Source: Sphingomonas echinoides ATCC 14820
Lineage (GTDB): Bacteria; Pseudomonadota; Alphaproteobacteria; Sphingomonadales; Sphingomonadaceae
Reading direction: 5' to 3'
Assembly (NCBI RefSeq): GCF_000241465.1
Contig: NZ_JH584235.1
Span: 2,633,713 to 2,697,712, forward strand
DNA: 64,000 bases
Each line of letters starts with the position of its first letter. Position 1 is the stretch's first letter. The notes under the pieces were generated by a model, which was given only the letters and a program-made list of their open reading frames with translations, was not told the origin of the DNA and searched no databases. Both the position numbers and the translations under genes were made by a program. Below are positions 1 to 8,662 of the stretch, in pieces.

Positions 1-438
1 GCCAATTTCTCTTACGCCAAGGCCAAAGGGTTTTCGATCGCCTCGGGCCAGTTCAATTTCTCGCCCGATGACCTCGCTTATATTGCCAAGAACTACATCT
101 ATCTCGACCACGACCAGACCTATACCGGGTCGGCGGGCGTGTCGTACCGGTTCGATCAGGGCTTTCTGCGCGACAGCCGCGTGGGCGGCAGCATGATTTA
201 CGGCTCGGGCCTGCGCAAGGATGGCGACGTGCCCAATGGCGGCAAGCTGACGCCCTATGCCGTGTTCAACCTGACCGCGAGCCATGAGTTCAAGGGCCCG
301 GGCGTGACGATCCGCGCCGACATCATCAACGTGGCCGACCGCGTGTATGAAATCCGCGACGGGTCGGGCGTCGGCGTGGGCGCGCCGCAATTCGGCGCGC
401 GCCGCGGCTTCCTGTTCGGGATCAGCAAGGCGATCTGA
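1..438 (+). CDS. TonB-dependent receptor, C-terminal fragment
   Basis: The reading frame is open from the first base, so the 5' part of the gene lies outside the window; 145 residues are visible. They form alternating polar/hydrophobic strands typical of the last strands of an outer-membrane beta-barrel, including a periplasmic-turn motif NVADRVYE and the terminal strand ending RRGFLFGISKAI. TonB-dependent receptors take up siderophores, cobalamin, sugars or other large substrates using TonB energy. The ending resembles ferric-siderophore-type receptors, but the plug and TonB box are missing, so the substrate cannot be told. A strong hairpin follows the stop codon. Confidence 0.85.
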   Translation, partial: ANFSYAKAKGFSIASGQFNFSPDDLAYIAKNYIYLDHDQTYTGSAGVSYRFDQGFLRDSRVGGSMIYGSGLRKDGDVPNGGKLTPYAVFNLTASHEFKGPGVTIRADIINVADRVYEIRDGSGVGVGAPQFGARRGFLFGISKAI

Positions 439-446
439 TGCGGCGT

Positions 447-470
447 CCCCCTCCCGTGTTCGGGAGGGGG
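447..470. terminator. Perfect hairpin between convergent genes
   Basis: A perfect 10-bp stem (CCCCCTCCCG / CGGGAGGGGG) with a 4-nt TGTT loop starts 8 nt after the receptor stop. It lies between a plus-strand gene and a minus-strand gene, so it could end both transcripts. There is no T-run. The arm sequence resembles the C-rich palindromic repeats seen at 15095-15190 and 63932-63953, so it may be a degenerate repeat copy used as a terminator. Confidence 0.6.
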
Positions 471-498
471 GAGCGCACCAAGCGCCCAGGCTCTGGGC

Positions 499-1299
499 TC
501 AGCCGATCGTCACCCCAACGATCTGCCAGCGGCCATCGACGCGATCGAGCGTGACCGTTTCGATCGCGTCGGCCTTGTTGGCGAAGCTGGTGCGGAACTT
601 GACCATCGTATAGCCGGCCGGCGGTGCCGGGACCTCCTCCGCACTGACGACTCCCCGCGAGATCACCGCGCCAAGCGGCACGCGAACGCGCTGCGACGTC
701 CGCGACCAGACCTGCAACGTGTTGAGCTTGCGGAACGCCGGGCCGGTGCCGCGATAGCTTGCGTCCCAGTCATACTGATCGACAAGGTCGAGCCAGTTGA
801 GCGCCGCCGCCACCGCCTCTGCATTTGCCGGTGCGGTGGTCGCGGTTGGCGGCGCGGTCGTGGGGCTCTGCGGCAGCGCGACCAGCGCCAGGAGGGACAG
901 GACAAGCGTCATGAGAACGACTCCGATCAGACGTGAGGAGGGGCGGTAGGTGCGCCCCGCGCCGACCACCGGCGTGCCGTCCTGATCGTCGAGGGAGTCG
1001 ATCGCGTCGTCCCTGATTCGCGCGTCCCCTAAGAAATCGGGGTGCGCTAACCCCGCGCCGCCTTCGGCGTCGAGCAACAGCCGCGCGGCCTCACGGCTGC
1101 TCGAAACCGCCATCTTCCGCCGCGCATCGCGCAGGCGTTCGTTGATCGTATGCACCGACAGGCCAAGGCTGCGCGCGACCGACTTCGCGTCGTGACCGCG
1201 CACGATCAGGCGGAGCGTCTGCTTTTCCTTTTCGGTGAGCGCCCAACAGGCGTCTTTCCCCGGCATCTCCATACCTTGGCCTAAGTCGGGGACGGGCAC
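499..1299 (-). CDS. Membrane-anchored LuxR-type HTH regulator with DUF4019 domain
   Basis: The 266-residue protein has three parts. Residues ~20-75 form a LuxR/GerE-type helix-turn-helix (TEKEKQTLRLI, then SVARSLGLSVHTINERL). Residues ~123-142 form one transmembrane helix. Residues ~160-266 match the DUF4019 fold as I know it (LDLVDQYDWDASY, then WSRTSQRVRVPLGAV and WQIVGVTIG). The DNA-binding part is therefore cytoplasmic and the DUF4019 part extracytoplasmic, suggesting a one-component envelope sensor; its signal and targets are unknown. The start used is GTG at 1299. An ATG 10 codons later (1269) is an equally credible start. The gene converges on the TonB receptor. Confidence 0.75.
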   Translation of the reverse strand: MPVPDLGQGMEMPGKDACWALTEKEKQTLRLIVRGHDAKSVARSLGLSVHTINERLRDARRKMAVSSSREAARLLLDAEGGAGLAHPDFLGDARIRDDAIDSLDDQDGTPVVGAGRTYRPSSRLIGVVLMTLVLSLLALVALPQSPTTAPPTATTAPANAEAVAAALNWLDLVDQYDWDASYRGTGPAFRKLNTLQVWSRTSQRVRVPLGAVISRGVVSAEEVPAPPAGYTMVKFRTSFANKADAIETVTLDRVDGRWQIVGVTIG

Positions 1300-1338
1300 G
1301 CGACTACCCCCAAAAATTCGTAGGTGCGCGCGGGCGAT

Positions 1339-2331
1339 CTAGCGTTCGCTCAGCTTGCGCTCCCACGCCAGCGCATCGCGCACGATGAGATCGAGATCGG
1401 CACGCTGGGGCGTCCAGTCGAGCGTTGCCAGGATCGCGCGATTGTCGGCAACCAGTTCACCCGCATCGCCCGCGCGGCGACCCTCAATGACGCGGTTGAG
1501 TTTGTGGTTGGTGACGCGGTCGACCGCGTCGAGCACTTCGAGCACAGAGAAGCCCTTGCCATAGCCCGCATTGAGCGTGTGGCTCTTGGCGGGGTCTGCG
1601 ATCAGCAGGTCGAGTGCTGCGACATGCGCGGCCGCCAGATCGCTGACATGGATATAGTCGCGCACTCCAGTGCCATCGGGCGTGTCATAATCGGTGCCGT
1701 AAACCCCGACCGTCTCGCGCTTGCCCAGCGCCGCCTCGACCGCGATCTTGATGAGGTGGGTGGCGCCGATGGTCGATTGGCCGGCGCGCTGCTGCGGATC
1801 GGCCCCGGCGACGTTGAAATAGCGCAAGGCGGCATAGTTGATCGGGTGGGCGGCGGCGACATCGCGCAGCATCGCTTCGGTCATCAGCTTGGAAGTGCCA
1901 TAGGGGTTGATCGGCACGGTCGGGTCGCTCTCGGCGATCGGCACGCGTACCGGCGTGCCATAGGTCGCGGCGGTCGAGGAAAAGATGAAGTGCTTGACGC
2001 CCGAGACGACCGCGCTTTCGATCAGCGCGCGGCTGGCGACGGTGTTGTTGCGATAATATTTGAGCGGATTGCTGACCGATTCGGGCACGATGATCGATCC
2101 GGCAAAGTGCATCACCGCTTGAACCTGATGGTCGCGCATCGTCGCGCGGACGTGCGCATCGTCCTCGATCTCGCCGCGCACCAGCGTCGCACGGGGGTCG
2201 ACCAGCCAGTCAAAGCCGGTGCTGAGATTGTCATACACCACCACGCGGTGCCCCGCATCGAGCAACGCCAAGACCGCATGGCTGCCAATATAGCCCGCAC
2301 CGCCCGTTACCAGCACCGATCCGTCCAGCAT
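1339..2331 (-). CDS. galE: UDP-glucose 4-epimerase
   Basis: The 330-residue protein is an extended short-chain dehydrogenase/reductase. The N-terminal NAD-binding motif [11 protein letters not shown] is at residues ~8-18, a serine/threonine block FSSTAATYG lies around residue 125, and the catalytic YGTSK (Tyr-x-x-x-Lys) around residue 148. Length and motifs match bacterial GalE, which interconverts UDP-glucose and UDP-galactose for polysaccharide and lipopolysaccharide synthesis in the cytoplasm. The start codon sits immediately before the first beta strand. No galactose operon partners are adjacent. A closely related epimerase acting on other UDP-sugars cannot be excluded from motifs alone. 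Confidence 0.92.
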   Translation of the reverse strand: MLDGSVLVTGGAGYIGSHAVLALLDAGHRVVVYDNLSTGFDWLVDPRATLVRGEIEDDAHVRATMRDHQVQAVMHFAGSIIVPESVSNPLKYYRNNTVASRALIESAVVSGVKHFIFSSTAATYGTPVRVPIAESDPTVPINPYGTSKLMTEAMLRDVAAAHPINYAALRYFNVAGADPQQRAGQSTIGATHLIKIAVEAALGKRETVGVYGTDYDTPDGTGVRDYIHVSDLAAAHVAALDLLIADPAKSHTLNAGYGKGFSVLEVLDAVDRVTNHKLNRVIEGRRAGDAGELVADNRAILATLDWTPQRADLDLIVRDALAWERKLSER

Positions 2332-2397
2332 TCTACCCTCGCTCTTTTTGTCCGGGCCCCGCGTCCCTATCTTGCAGCCCTAAACGAGGAGCGAATG

Positions 2398-2940
2398 ATG
2401 GCAAGCGAAGTCGCAACCCTGGCAGGCGGATGTTTCTGGTGCACCGAGGCGGTGTTCAAGGATGTGATCGGCGTCGAGCGCGTCGAGAGCGGCTATATCG
2501 GCGGCAGCGTGCCCAACCCAACCTATAAGCAGGTGTGCGGCGGCGATACCGGTCATGCCGAGGCGATCCGCGTGACCTTCGATACCGATCAGGTGTCTTA
2601 CGGCGACATTCTCGCCATGTTCTTTGCAACGCATGATCCGACGCAGCTCAACCGCCAGGGCAATGACGTCGGCACGCAATATCGCTCGGCGATCTTCCCG
2701 GCGGATGACGCGCAGCGCGCCGAGGCTGAGGCGGCCAAAGCGCGTGCGGCGGCGGACTGGCCTGCACCGATCGTCACCACGATCGAGCCGATGAGCGAAT
2801 GGTATCCGGCCGAGGACTATCACCAGCAATATTGGGAAGGCGAAGGCCAGCGGAACCCCTATTGCCTGGCGGTGATCCCGCCCAAGCTGGCCAAGCTGCG
2901 CAAGAGCTTCGCTGCGCGGTCCAAGGCGGTCGCGGCTTAG
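2398..2940 (+). CDS. msrA: Peptide-methionine (S)-S-oxide reductase MsrA
   Basis: The 180-residue enzyme carries the catalytic GCFWC motif at residues ~12-16, directly followed by TEAVFKDV, and later GHAEAIRV and the GTQYRS/FPAD segments of MsrA. It reduces the S-epimer of methionine sulfoxide in proteins and free methionine, using thioredoxin. Two adjacent ATGs exist (2395 and 2398). The second is chosen because the ribosome-binding site GAGGAG at 2386-2391 leaves a 6-nt spacer to it and only 3 nt to the first. The stop codon overlaps that of the convergent aqpZ gene by 4 nt (TTAG). Confidence 0.95.
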   Translation: MASEVATLAGGCFWCTEAVFKDVIGVERVESGYIGGSVPNPTYKQVCGGDTGHAEAIRVTFDTDQVSYGDILAMFFATHDPTQLNRQGNDVGTQYRSAIFPADDAQRAEAEAAKARAAADWPAPIVTTIEPMSEWYPAEDYHQQYWEGEGQRNPYCLAVIPPKLAKLRKSFAARSKAVAA

Positions 2941-3668
2941 AGCGCCTCGCCAGAGATGGGCGGTTTGGTCTTCGAGTCCGCACCCAGCGCCTTATAGGCC
3001 AAGCCGCCAAACGCGCCGCCGACCAGCGGTGCCAGCCAGAACAGCCATAGCTGCTGCAGCGCCCAGCCGCCGACGATCAGCGCCGGGCCGGTGCTGCGCG
3101 CGGGGTTGACCGAGGTGTTGGTGACCGGAATGCTGATCAAGTGGATCAGCGTGAGCGCGAGGCCGATCGCAATCGGCGCGAAACCGGCGGGCGCGCGCGT
3201 ATCGGTCGATCCCATGATGACGAGCAGAAAGAAGAAGGTCAGCACCACTTCGATGACAAGCCCGGCCAGCAGCGAATAGCCGCCGGGCGAATGATCGCCG
3301 AAGCCGTTGGCGGCGAATCCGCTCGCGACGGGATCGAACCCGGCCTTGCCGCTGGCCACCACGCACAACAACAATGCCGCCAGACACGCGCCGACCACTT
3401 GCGCAATGACGTAGAGCGGGATGTCCTTGGCGGGGAAGCGCCCGCCAGCCCACAATCCGACCGTTACCGCCGGATTGAGGTGACAGCCTGAAATGTGGCC
3501 GATCGAATAGGCCATCGTCAGCACGGTCAGCCCGAAGGCAAGCGACACGCCAACGAACCCAATGCCGAGCGTGGGAAACCCGGCCGCGAGGATGGCGCTG
3601 CCGCAGCCACCGAACACCAGCCAGAAAGTGCCGATCAGTTCCGCCAGACCCCGTTGCGTGTTGCTCAT
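2937..3668 (-). CDS. aqpZ: Aquaporin Z
   Basis: The 243-residue inner-membrane protein belongs to the MIP family. It has two NPA boxes, HLNPAVTVG near residue 65 and [11 protein letters not shown] near residue 188, and six hydrophobic segments. RSTGPA after the second NPA matches water-selective AqpZ more than the glycerol facilitators, which have a conserved Asp there (NPARD). The start MSNTQRG at 3668 is chosen because the upstream 16 codons are polar, lack a counterpart in the family and precede the first membrane helix. The gene converges on msrA with overlapping stop codons. Confidence 0.93.
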   Translation of the reverse strand: MSNTQRGLAELIGTFWLVFGGCGSAILAAGFPTLGIGFVGVSLAFGLTVLTMAYSIGHISGCHLNPAVTVGLWAGGRFPAKDIPLYVIAQVVGACLAALLLCVVASGKAGFDPVASGFAANGFGDHSPGGYSLLAGLVIEVVLTFFFLLVIMGSTDTRAPAGFAPIAIGLALTLIHLISIPVTNTSVNPARSTGPALIVGGWALQQLWLFWLAPLVGGAFGGLAYKALGADSKTKPPISGEAL

Positions 3669-3733
3669 CGCGCGCCCCCCCACTGTGTCCGCGCGATCAT
3701 AGATATCGTTTCGCAATCGTAAAGAGTGCTCGG

Positions 3734-4798
3734 CTAATCCCGATGCGCTGCGCGGCCCAGGCGGTCGTTGATGGCGGTGCCGATGCCCTCGCTCGGAATC
3801 GGCGCGATTGCGATGCGCGCGCGGTCGCTGGCGTCGGCGCGGTGGAGTGCGTCGAACAGGTTGGCGGCAGCTTCTGTCAGATTGGCGGAGGGGGAGAGCG
3901 ACTCGATGCCGACGGCGGGGCCGAAGCCGATGAGATATTCGTCAGAAGCGGCTTTCGTCGCGTTCAGGCGGAGCGGCTTGCGCGGCGCGTAATGGCTGGC
4001 GAGCTGGCCGGGGGCGGTGATCTCGCGGCTTTCCCCTTCCTTCCACCCCGGCGAAGGCCGGGGCCCAGCTACGGAAGGGGCATTATCGGGCGTTGCGCAC
4101 GCTGCTGCCGCCGTCTCTTCTGGGCCCCGGCGTTCGCCGGGGTGGTGGTCCGGGGTGGGTAGGGTTCCGAGAACCCTCGCCAGCGCCTCCGCCGTGATCG
4201 GCCCCGGGCGCAGGACTTCGCGTCCCAGCACGATCGTCGATTCCAGACCCGCTTCGGTCGCGCCGTCGTCCACCACCAGCGGGATACGCCCGCCAAGGCT
4301 AGCGACGACATGCTCCGCGCGGGTGGGGCTGATCGCGCCGCTGGCATTGGCCGAGGGCGCGGCGAGCGGTTTTCCGGTGGCGGCGAGCAGCGCGCGCATC
4401 GCGCGGTGCGCCGGGACGCGCAGCGCGATCGTCGGCAGGCCGGCTGTCACCAGCGCGGCAATCCCGGCATCGGCGCGGAGCGGCAGCACCAAAGTCAGCG
4501 GCCCCGGCCAGAACGCCGACGCGAGCGCCAGCGCAGTCTCATCGAACGTGGCGATCGCCTGCGCGGCTGCGAGATCGAGCACATGCACGATCAGCGGGTT
4601 GAAGCTCGGTCGCCCTTTCGCCGCGTAGATCCGCGCGACGGCGTGCGAATCGGTGGCGTCGGCGGCGAGGCCGTAGACCGTCTCGGTCGGGATCGCGACC
4701 GGCTGGCCCTCAGCGATCAGCGCGGCGGCGGTGGCGATGGCAGCCGGGCCGTAGCGTAAGGTCTGCGTCGCAAAAGGCGGGTTTGGCGTGGTCATCAT
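3734..4798 (-). CDS. L-threonylcarbamoyladenylate synthase (Sua5/YrdC family) carrying a palindromic-repeat insert
   Basis: The enzyme makes threonylcarbamoyl-AMP from threonine, bicarbonate and ATP for the t6A modification of tRNAs reading ANN codons. The N-terminal YrdC domain (residues ~10-212) shows PTETVYGLA, the KGRPSFNPL nucleotide-binding block and PSANASG. The C-terminal Sua5 domain (residues ~258-354) starts around GQLASHYAP. Between them, residues ~218-252 are encoded by an inverted repeat (4043-4146) whose arms read HPGERRGPE and [11 protein letters not shown]. This linker is repeat-derived, rich in Pro, Gly and Arg, and probably flexible. The gene is divergent from the acyl-CoA dehydrogenase gene. 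Two ATGs occur in tandem at the start. Confidence 0.9.
   Translation of the reverse strand: MMTTPNPPFATQTLRYGPAAIATAAALIAEGQPVAIPTETVYGLAADATDSHAVARIYAAKGRPSFNPLIVHVLDLAAAQAIATFDETALALASAFWPGPLTLVLPLRADAGIAALVTAGLPTIALRVPAHRAMRALLAATGKPLAAPSANASGAISPTRAEHVVASLGGRIPLVVDDGATEAGLESTIVLGREVLRPGPITAEALARVLGTLPTPDHHPGERRGPEETAAAACATPDNAPSVAGPRPSPGWKEGESREITAPGQLASHYAPRKPLRLNATKAASDEYLIGFGPAVGIESLSPSANLTEAAANLFDALHRADASDRARIAIAPIPSEGIGTAINDRLGRAAHRD
4043..4146. repeat. Palindromic repeat inside the Sua5-family gene
   Basis: Inverted arms CCACCCCGGCGAAGGCCGGG (continuing GCCCAG) and its near reverse complement at 4120-4145 flank about 50 nt. The arms share the C/G-rich core CACCCCGG..CCGGGG with the intergenic repeats at 18405-18499, 24287-24374 and 62317-62412, so this looks like a variant of the same family. 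The reading frame stays open through it. Confidence 0.8.
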
Positions 4799-4843
4799 CG
4801 CGGGCTATAGCCGGGCAAAGCCTGTTGCATAAGAGGATGCTCG

Positions 4844-6565
4844 ATGTTCACCCCCGCCACCGCCGATCAGCGCTTCGTGCTCGATCATGTCGTCGGCATT
4901 GCCGATCTCGCCGCGACCGAGCGCTTCGCCGCCGCCAGCGACGATGTCGTCGATGCCGTGCTCGAGGGCGTCGGGCAACTCGCGGCAGGCGAATGGGCCC
5001 CGCTGCTGCGCACGGGCGACACCGTCGGGGCGAAATGGACGCCCGACGGCGTGGTGATGCCCGAGGGCTTCGTGAAAGCCTATCACGATTATGTCGAGGG
5101 TGGCTGGGGCACGATCGGCGTGCCAGAGGAATTCGGCGGGCAGGGCCTGCCCTTTGCGATCCAGACCGCGGTGCTCGATACGCTCGGCAGCGCCAATATG
5201 GGCTTTGCGCTTGCCCCGACGCTGACGGTCGGCGCGATCGAGGCGCTGGCGCATCATGGCAGCCCCGCACAGCAGGCGCAGTATCTGCCGCACCTGGCCA
5301 CCGGGGAATGGACCGGCACGATGAACTTGACCGAGCCGCAGGCGGGCTCCGACGTCGGAGCTTTACGCACCCAGGCCAAGCCGCTCGGCGATGGCAAATG
5401 GAGCATCAAGGGCACCAAAATCTACATCTCGTTCGGCGACCATGACATGGCCCCCAATATCGTCCACCTCGTGCTCGCGCGCACGCCGGGCGCGCCTGCC
5501 GGGACCAAGGGGATTTCCTTGTTCCTGGTGCCCAAATATCGGCTGAACGCCGATGGCACGCCGGGGGCCTTCAACGATGTCCGCGTCGTTTCGATCGAGC
5601 ATAAGATGGGGCTGCACGCCTCGCCGACTTGCGTGCTGAGCTTTGGCGACAACGATGACTGCATCGGCGAGCTGATCGGCGGCGAGTTTGGCGGGATTCG
5701 CGCGATGTTCACGATGATGAACAATGCCCGGCTCAACGTGGGTTTGCAGGGCGTGCAGGTGGCGGAAGCGGCGACGCAGGCGGCGGTCGGCTATGCGCTC
5801 GATCGCGTGCAATCGCCGCGTGCCGGATCGGGCAACGCCGAGCCGGTCAAGATCGTCGAGCACCCCGATGTGCGCCGCATGCTGCTGCGCATGAAGGCGC
5901 AGACCCAGGCAGCGCGCGCCTTGGTCTATTATGCCGCGTCGCAGGTCGACCGCGCCACGCTGGGCCAAGCGGGCGGGCAGGAGCGGCTCGATATCCTCAC
6001 CCCACTCGCCAAGGCGCATGGCACCGACATCGGCAATGAAGTCGCCAGCCTCGGTATCCAGGTGCATGGCGGCATGGGTTATATCGAGGAGACGGGCGCG
6101 GCGCAGTTCTTCCGCGATGCGCGCATCACCCCGATCTATGAAGGCACCAACGGTATCCAGGCGGCCGATCTGGTCGGGCGCAAGCTCGGGCTCGACAATG
6201 GCGGGGTGTTCGCCCGCCTGATCGCCGATATGCGCGCCGAGGCCGAGGATGTGGCGCTGCGCACGCTGATCGACACGTGCGACGAGATTGGGCGCGGCAT
6301 GGCGGGGCTGTCGGCCGATGACAAATTGGCCGCGAGCTATCCCTTCCTGACGATGCTGTCGGTCGCGGTGTGCGGCTGGCTGATGGAGCGGTCGGGCCGG
6401 ATCGCCGCCACCGCCGAGGGCGACCGCGCTTACCTCAGCATGAAGGTGGCGGCCGCGCGCTTCTATGTCGCGCAGATCGTGCCCGAGGCGCTGGGGCTGA
6501 AGGCGGCGGCGATGGCAAAGGCGGATGTGCTCTATTCGGTCACAGCCGAGGCATTTGCCGCATGA
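4844..6565 (+). CDS. Acyl-CoA dehydrogenase (large, ~570-residue subfamily)
   Basis: The 573-residue flavoprotein contains the acyl-CoA dehydrogenase N-terminal helical domain, the middle beta domain (GEWTGTMNLTEPQAGSDVG at residues ~150-170), the FAD-binding C-terminal domain with VHGGMGYIEETGAAQFFRDARI, and an extra C-terminal helical extension of ~120 residues. This longer architecture is found in the DmdC / 3-methylmercaptopropionyl-CoA dehydrogenase-like group. The substrate cannot be deduced from sequence. The gene overlaps the downstream N-acetyltransferase gene by 4 nt (ATGA), so the two are probably translationally coupled. Confidence 0.9.
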   Translation: MFTPATADQRFVLDHVVGIADLAATERFAAASDDVVDAVLEGVGQLAAGEWAPLLRTGDTVGAKWTPDGVVMPEGFVKAYHDYVEGGWGTIGVPEEFGGQGLPFAIQTAVLDTLGSANMGFALAPTLTVGAIEALAHHGSPAQQAQYLPHLATGEWTGTMNLTEPQAGSDVGALRTQAKPLGDGKWSIKGTKIYISFGDHDMAPNIVHLVLARTPGAPAGTKGISLFLVPKYRLNADGTPGAFNDVRVVSIEHKMGLHASPTCVLSFGDNDDCIGELIGGEFGGIRAMFTMMNNARLNVGLQGVQVAEAATQAAVGYALDRVQSPRAGSGNAEPVKIVEHPDVRRMLLRMKAQTQAARALVYYAASQVDRATLGQAGGQERLDILTPLAKAHGTDIGNEVASLGIQVHGGMGYIEETGAAQFFRDARITPIYEGTNGIQAADLVGRKLGLDNGGVFARLIADMRAEAEDVALRTLIDTCDEIGRGMAGLSADDKLAASYPFLTMLSVAVCGWLMERSGRIAATAEGDRAYLSMKVAAARFYVAQIVPEALGLKAAAMAKADVLYSVTAEAFAA

Positions 6566-7398
6566 GCGACGCTGCTTTCGATCTCGACGCCTATCTCGCC
6601 CGTATCCGCCTGCCAGCACGCCCGACCGTCGATTCCTACGGTCTGGCGGCGCTGCAGCGCGCGCACCGGCTGGCGATCCCGTTCGAGAATCTCGACGTGC
6701 TGCTCGGGCGCGGGATCGCGATCGACAGTGACTCGGTGTTCGCCAAATTGGTGACCGCGGGGCGCGGCGGCTATTGTTTCGAGCATAACCGGCTGTTCCT
6801 CGATGCGCTGGCGGCGTTGGGCTTCGTCGCGAGCCCGGTGCTCGCGCGGGTCTGGCTGGGGGCGAGCGATGTGCCGCCGCTGACGCACACCTTCAGCCTC
6901 GTCACGCTCGGCGAGGAAACATGGATTGCCGATGCCGGATTCGGCGGCAGCTATACCCCGCCAATGCCGCTGATCGCCGGGGCAGAAGTGACCGCGCCCG
7001 ATGGAGCGACCTTCCGGCTCGAGCAGAGTGACGCACATGGCTGGATGCTGCTGCGCGACGGCGACCCCGCGACCACCGATGGACGCGGCACCGGCAGCGG
7101 GTTTCAACCGCAATATAGCTTCGCGGCGGTGCCGGTGCATCCCGTCGATCTCGCGCTCAGCAACCATTGGACGTCGACTGCGCCCGAAAGTCGTTTTCGC
7201 CAGATGGGCGTGGTCAGCGTCGTGCTGCCCAATGGCCTGGCGTCGCTGACCGACGCGCGCTACCGCCGCCGCGCCGGGGGCGAGGAAACGCAAGCGACGA
7301 TCACCGATCCGCGCGTCTACCGGATGCGGCTGAGCATGATGTTCGGGATTGCGCTGAGCGCGGAGGAGGTGGCGGCGCTGGGGGTGGTGGAGGCGTAG
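6562..7398 (+). CDS. Arylamine N-acetyltransferase
   Basis: The 278-residue cytoplasmic enzyme transfers acetyl from acetyl-CoA to arylamines or hydrazines. The Cys-His-Asp triad is visible: Cys in GGYCFEHN (residue ~72), His in LTHTFSL (residue ~112) and Asp in ADAGFGG (residue ~127). The length matches bacterial NATs. The start ATG at 6562 overlaps the stop of the acyl-CoA dehydrogenase gene, pointing to a two-gene operon. The stop is followed by a noncoding stretch containing a palindromic repeat. Confidence 0.93.
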   Translation: MSDAAFDLDAYLARIRLPARPTVDSYGLAALQRAHRLAIPFENLDVLLGRGIAIDSDSVFAKLVTAGRGGYCFEHNRLFLDALAALGFVASPVLARVWLGASDVPPLTHTFSLVTLGEETWIADAGFGGSYTPPMPLIAGAEVTAPDGATFRLEQSDAHGWMLLRDGDPATTDGRGTGSGFQPQYSFAAVPVHPVDLALSNHWTSTAPESRFRQMGVVSVVLPNGLASLTDARYRRRAGGEETQATITDPRVYRMRLSMMFGIALSAEEVAALGVVEA

Positions 7399-7465
7399 CC
7401 GACGAGGCGGTGGCCCCGATCCGTCCGGACGAACGCACTGGTCCGTTCGGGGCACTCCCCCTCAT

Positions 7466-7555
7466 CCGTTCGGGCTGAGCTTGTCGAAGCCCCGCTCTCC
7501 ACAGGCGCAGCGTTCGCGCGGGGAGAGGTGCCCTTCGACAGGCTCAGGGCGAACG
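7466..7555. repeat. Intergenic palindromic repeat (CCGTTCGGGCTGAGC type)
   Basis: Left arm 7466-7489 begins CCGTTCGGGCTGAGCTTGTC and right arm 7533-7555 reads CTTCGACAGGCTCAGGGCGA followed by ACGG. They are near-perfect reverse complements separated by ~43 nt. The element occupies most of the gap between two convergent genes and could act as a bidirectional terminator. Its core differs from the other repeat families in this window. Confidence 0.8.
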
Positions 7556-7571
7556 GAGGGAGTGTGGGCGC

Positions 7572-7928
7572 TCAGGCCTTTTCGCGCTCCAGCAGATCTG
7601 CGGCATCGAGCCCGAGTAGATCGATATGCGCGGCGATGCGCGGCCAGCTGGTCTTGACGAAATGCTCGCGCTCGGCCGCGCGGAGCTTTTCGGCGGCGCC
7701 GGGCAGCACGAACATGCCGACGCCGCGGCGCACCTCGACATAGCCATCGTCCTGGAAGCTTTGATAGGCCTTGGCGACGGTCAGCGGGTTGGCGCCATGT
7801 TCGGCGGCAAGCGCGCGGACCGAGGGAAGCTGGTCGCCGGCGCGAAAGTCCCCGCGCAGGATCGCCGCGGAAATGGTGCCGCGCAGCTTGATGTAGACCG
7901 GGCTGTCTTCGCTGTTCAGGGCTGTCAT
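7572..7928 (-). CDS. GntR-family regulator, YtrA-type
   Basis: The 118-residue protein has an N-terminal GntR winged helix (residues ~10-75: PVYIKLRGTISAAILRG, then LPSVRALAAEHGANPLTVAKAY) and a short C-terminal tail of ~35 residues. That architecture is typical of the YtrA subfamily, which lacks a large effector domain and often controls neighbouring ABC transporters. No ABC genes lie next to it here. The nearest gene upstream on the same strand is a nitroreductase, about 40 nt away, and the two may be cotranscribed. Confidence 0.9.
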   Translation of the reverse strand: MTALNSEDSPVYIKLRGTISAAILRGDFRAGDQLPSVRALAAEHGANPLTVAKAYQSFQDDGYVEVRRGVGMFVLPGAAEKLRAAEREHFVKTSWPRIAAHIDLLGLDAADLLEREKA

Positions 7929-7967
7929 GCTACCCTAATACAGCAAGCGACGTTTTTGTCCAGTGCT

Positions 7968-8546
7968 TCACCCCTCCCACTTTGTGATGATGGCGCTCAG
8001 ATCGGGGCGGGGGCGTTCTTCCAGCGGGCGGCCGGGCGTGCCGAGAAAGAAGAATCCGGCGATCCGTTCCGGCTCCGCGCCGAACGCATCGCGCACCGCG
8101 TCCGAATAGCTCGGCCAGCCGGTCAGCCAGCCGCCGGCAAACCCCAGCGCATGCGTGGCGTGCAGCAGGTTCATGCCGACCGCACCGACCGACAGTTCCT
8201 GCTCCCACAAAGGAATATGGCTGGCGGTGCGCGGCGAGAAGAGCAGGACGACGAGCGTGGGGGCCTGCTGCGCGAACTGTTCGAGCGCGGCGATCTCGGT
8301 CGCGGCGGCCTGCGGGCGTTCGGCGCGATAGGCGGTGGTGATCACCGTGGCGAGCGTGTCGCGCTGTTCGGGCCCCACCACAACGAAGCGCCACGGGGCG
8401 ATCTTGCCATGATCGGGCGTGCGCGCGGCGATTTCCAGGATCTGGTCGAGCTGCGCTGCATCGGGGCCGGGCGCGACCAGATCGCGCGGGCGGCCCGAGC
8501 GGCGGGTGGCGAGGAGTGAGAGCGGAGTGGTGCGGTCGTTGAGCAT
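7968..8546 (-). CDS. Nitroreductase-family protein (YdjA-like)
   Basis: The 192-residue flavin enzyme shows TRRSGRPRDL near the N-terminus (FMN phosphate binding), RTPDHGKIAPWRFVVV around residue 42 and the C-terminal GFFFLGTP motif. The short length and the TPDHGKIAPWRF signature match the YdjA subgroup of NAD(P)H-dependent FMN nitroreductases, whose natural substrates are poorly known. It lies upstream of the GntR gene on the same strand and is divergent from the POT transporter gene. Confidence 0.88.
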   Translation of the reverse strand: MLNDRTTPLSLLATRRSGRPRDLVAPGPDAAQLDQILEIAARTPDHGKIAPWRFVVVGPEQRDTLATVITTAYRAERPQAAATEIAALEQFAQQAPTLVVLLFSPRTASHIPLWEQELSVGAVGMNLLHATHALGFAGGWLTGWPSYSDAVRDAFGAEPERIAGFFFLGTPGRPLEERPRPDLSAIITKWEG

Positions 8547-8662
8547 GGCTGTGCCATAGCCGCGACGCTCGCATATTTACACACCCGCGATTGGCGTTAG
8601 TCTCTGCGGTAACCAATGGGGCCGACCATACAGGCGCCACGCATCTCAGGGAGCTTTCGTAC

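Noticed and set aside
1324..2394. Long N-terminal extension in front of MsrA
   Set aside because: The frame runs back through the antisense of galE. MsrA starts normally at 2398 behind a good ribosome-binding site.
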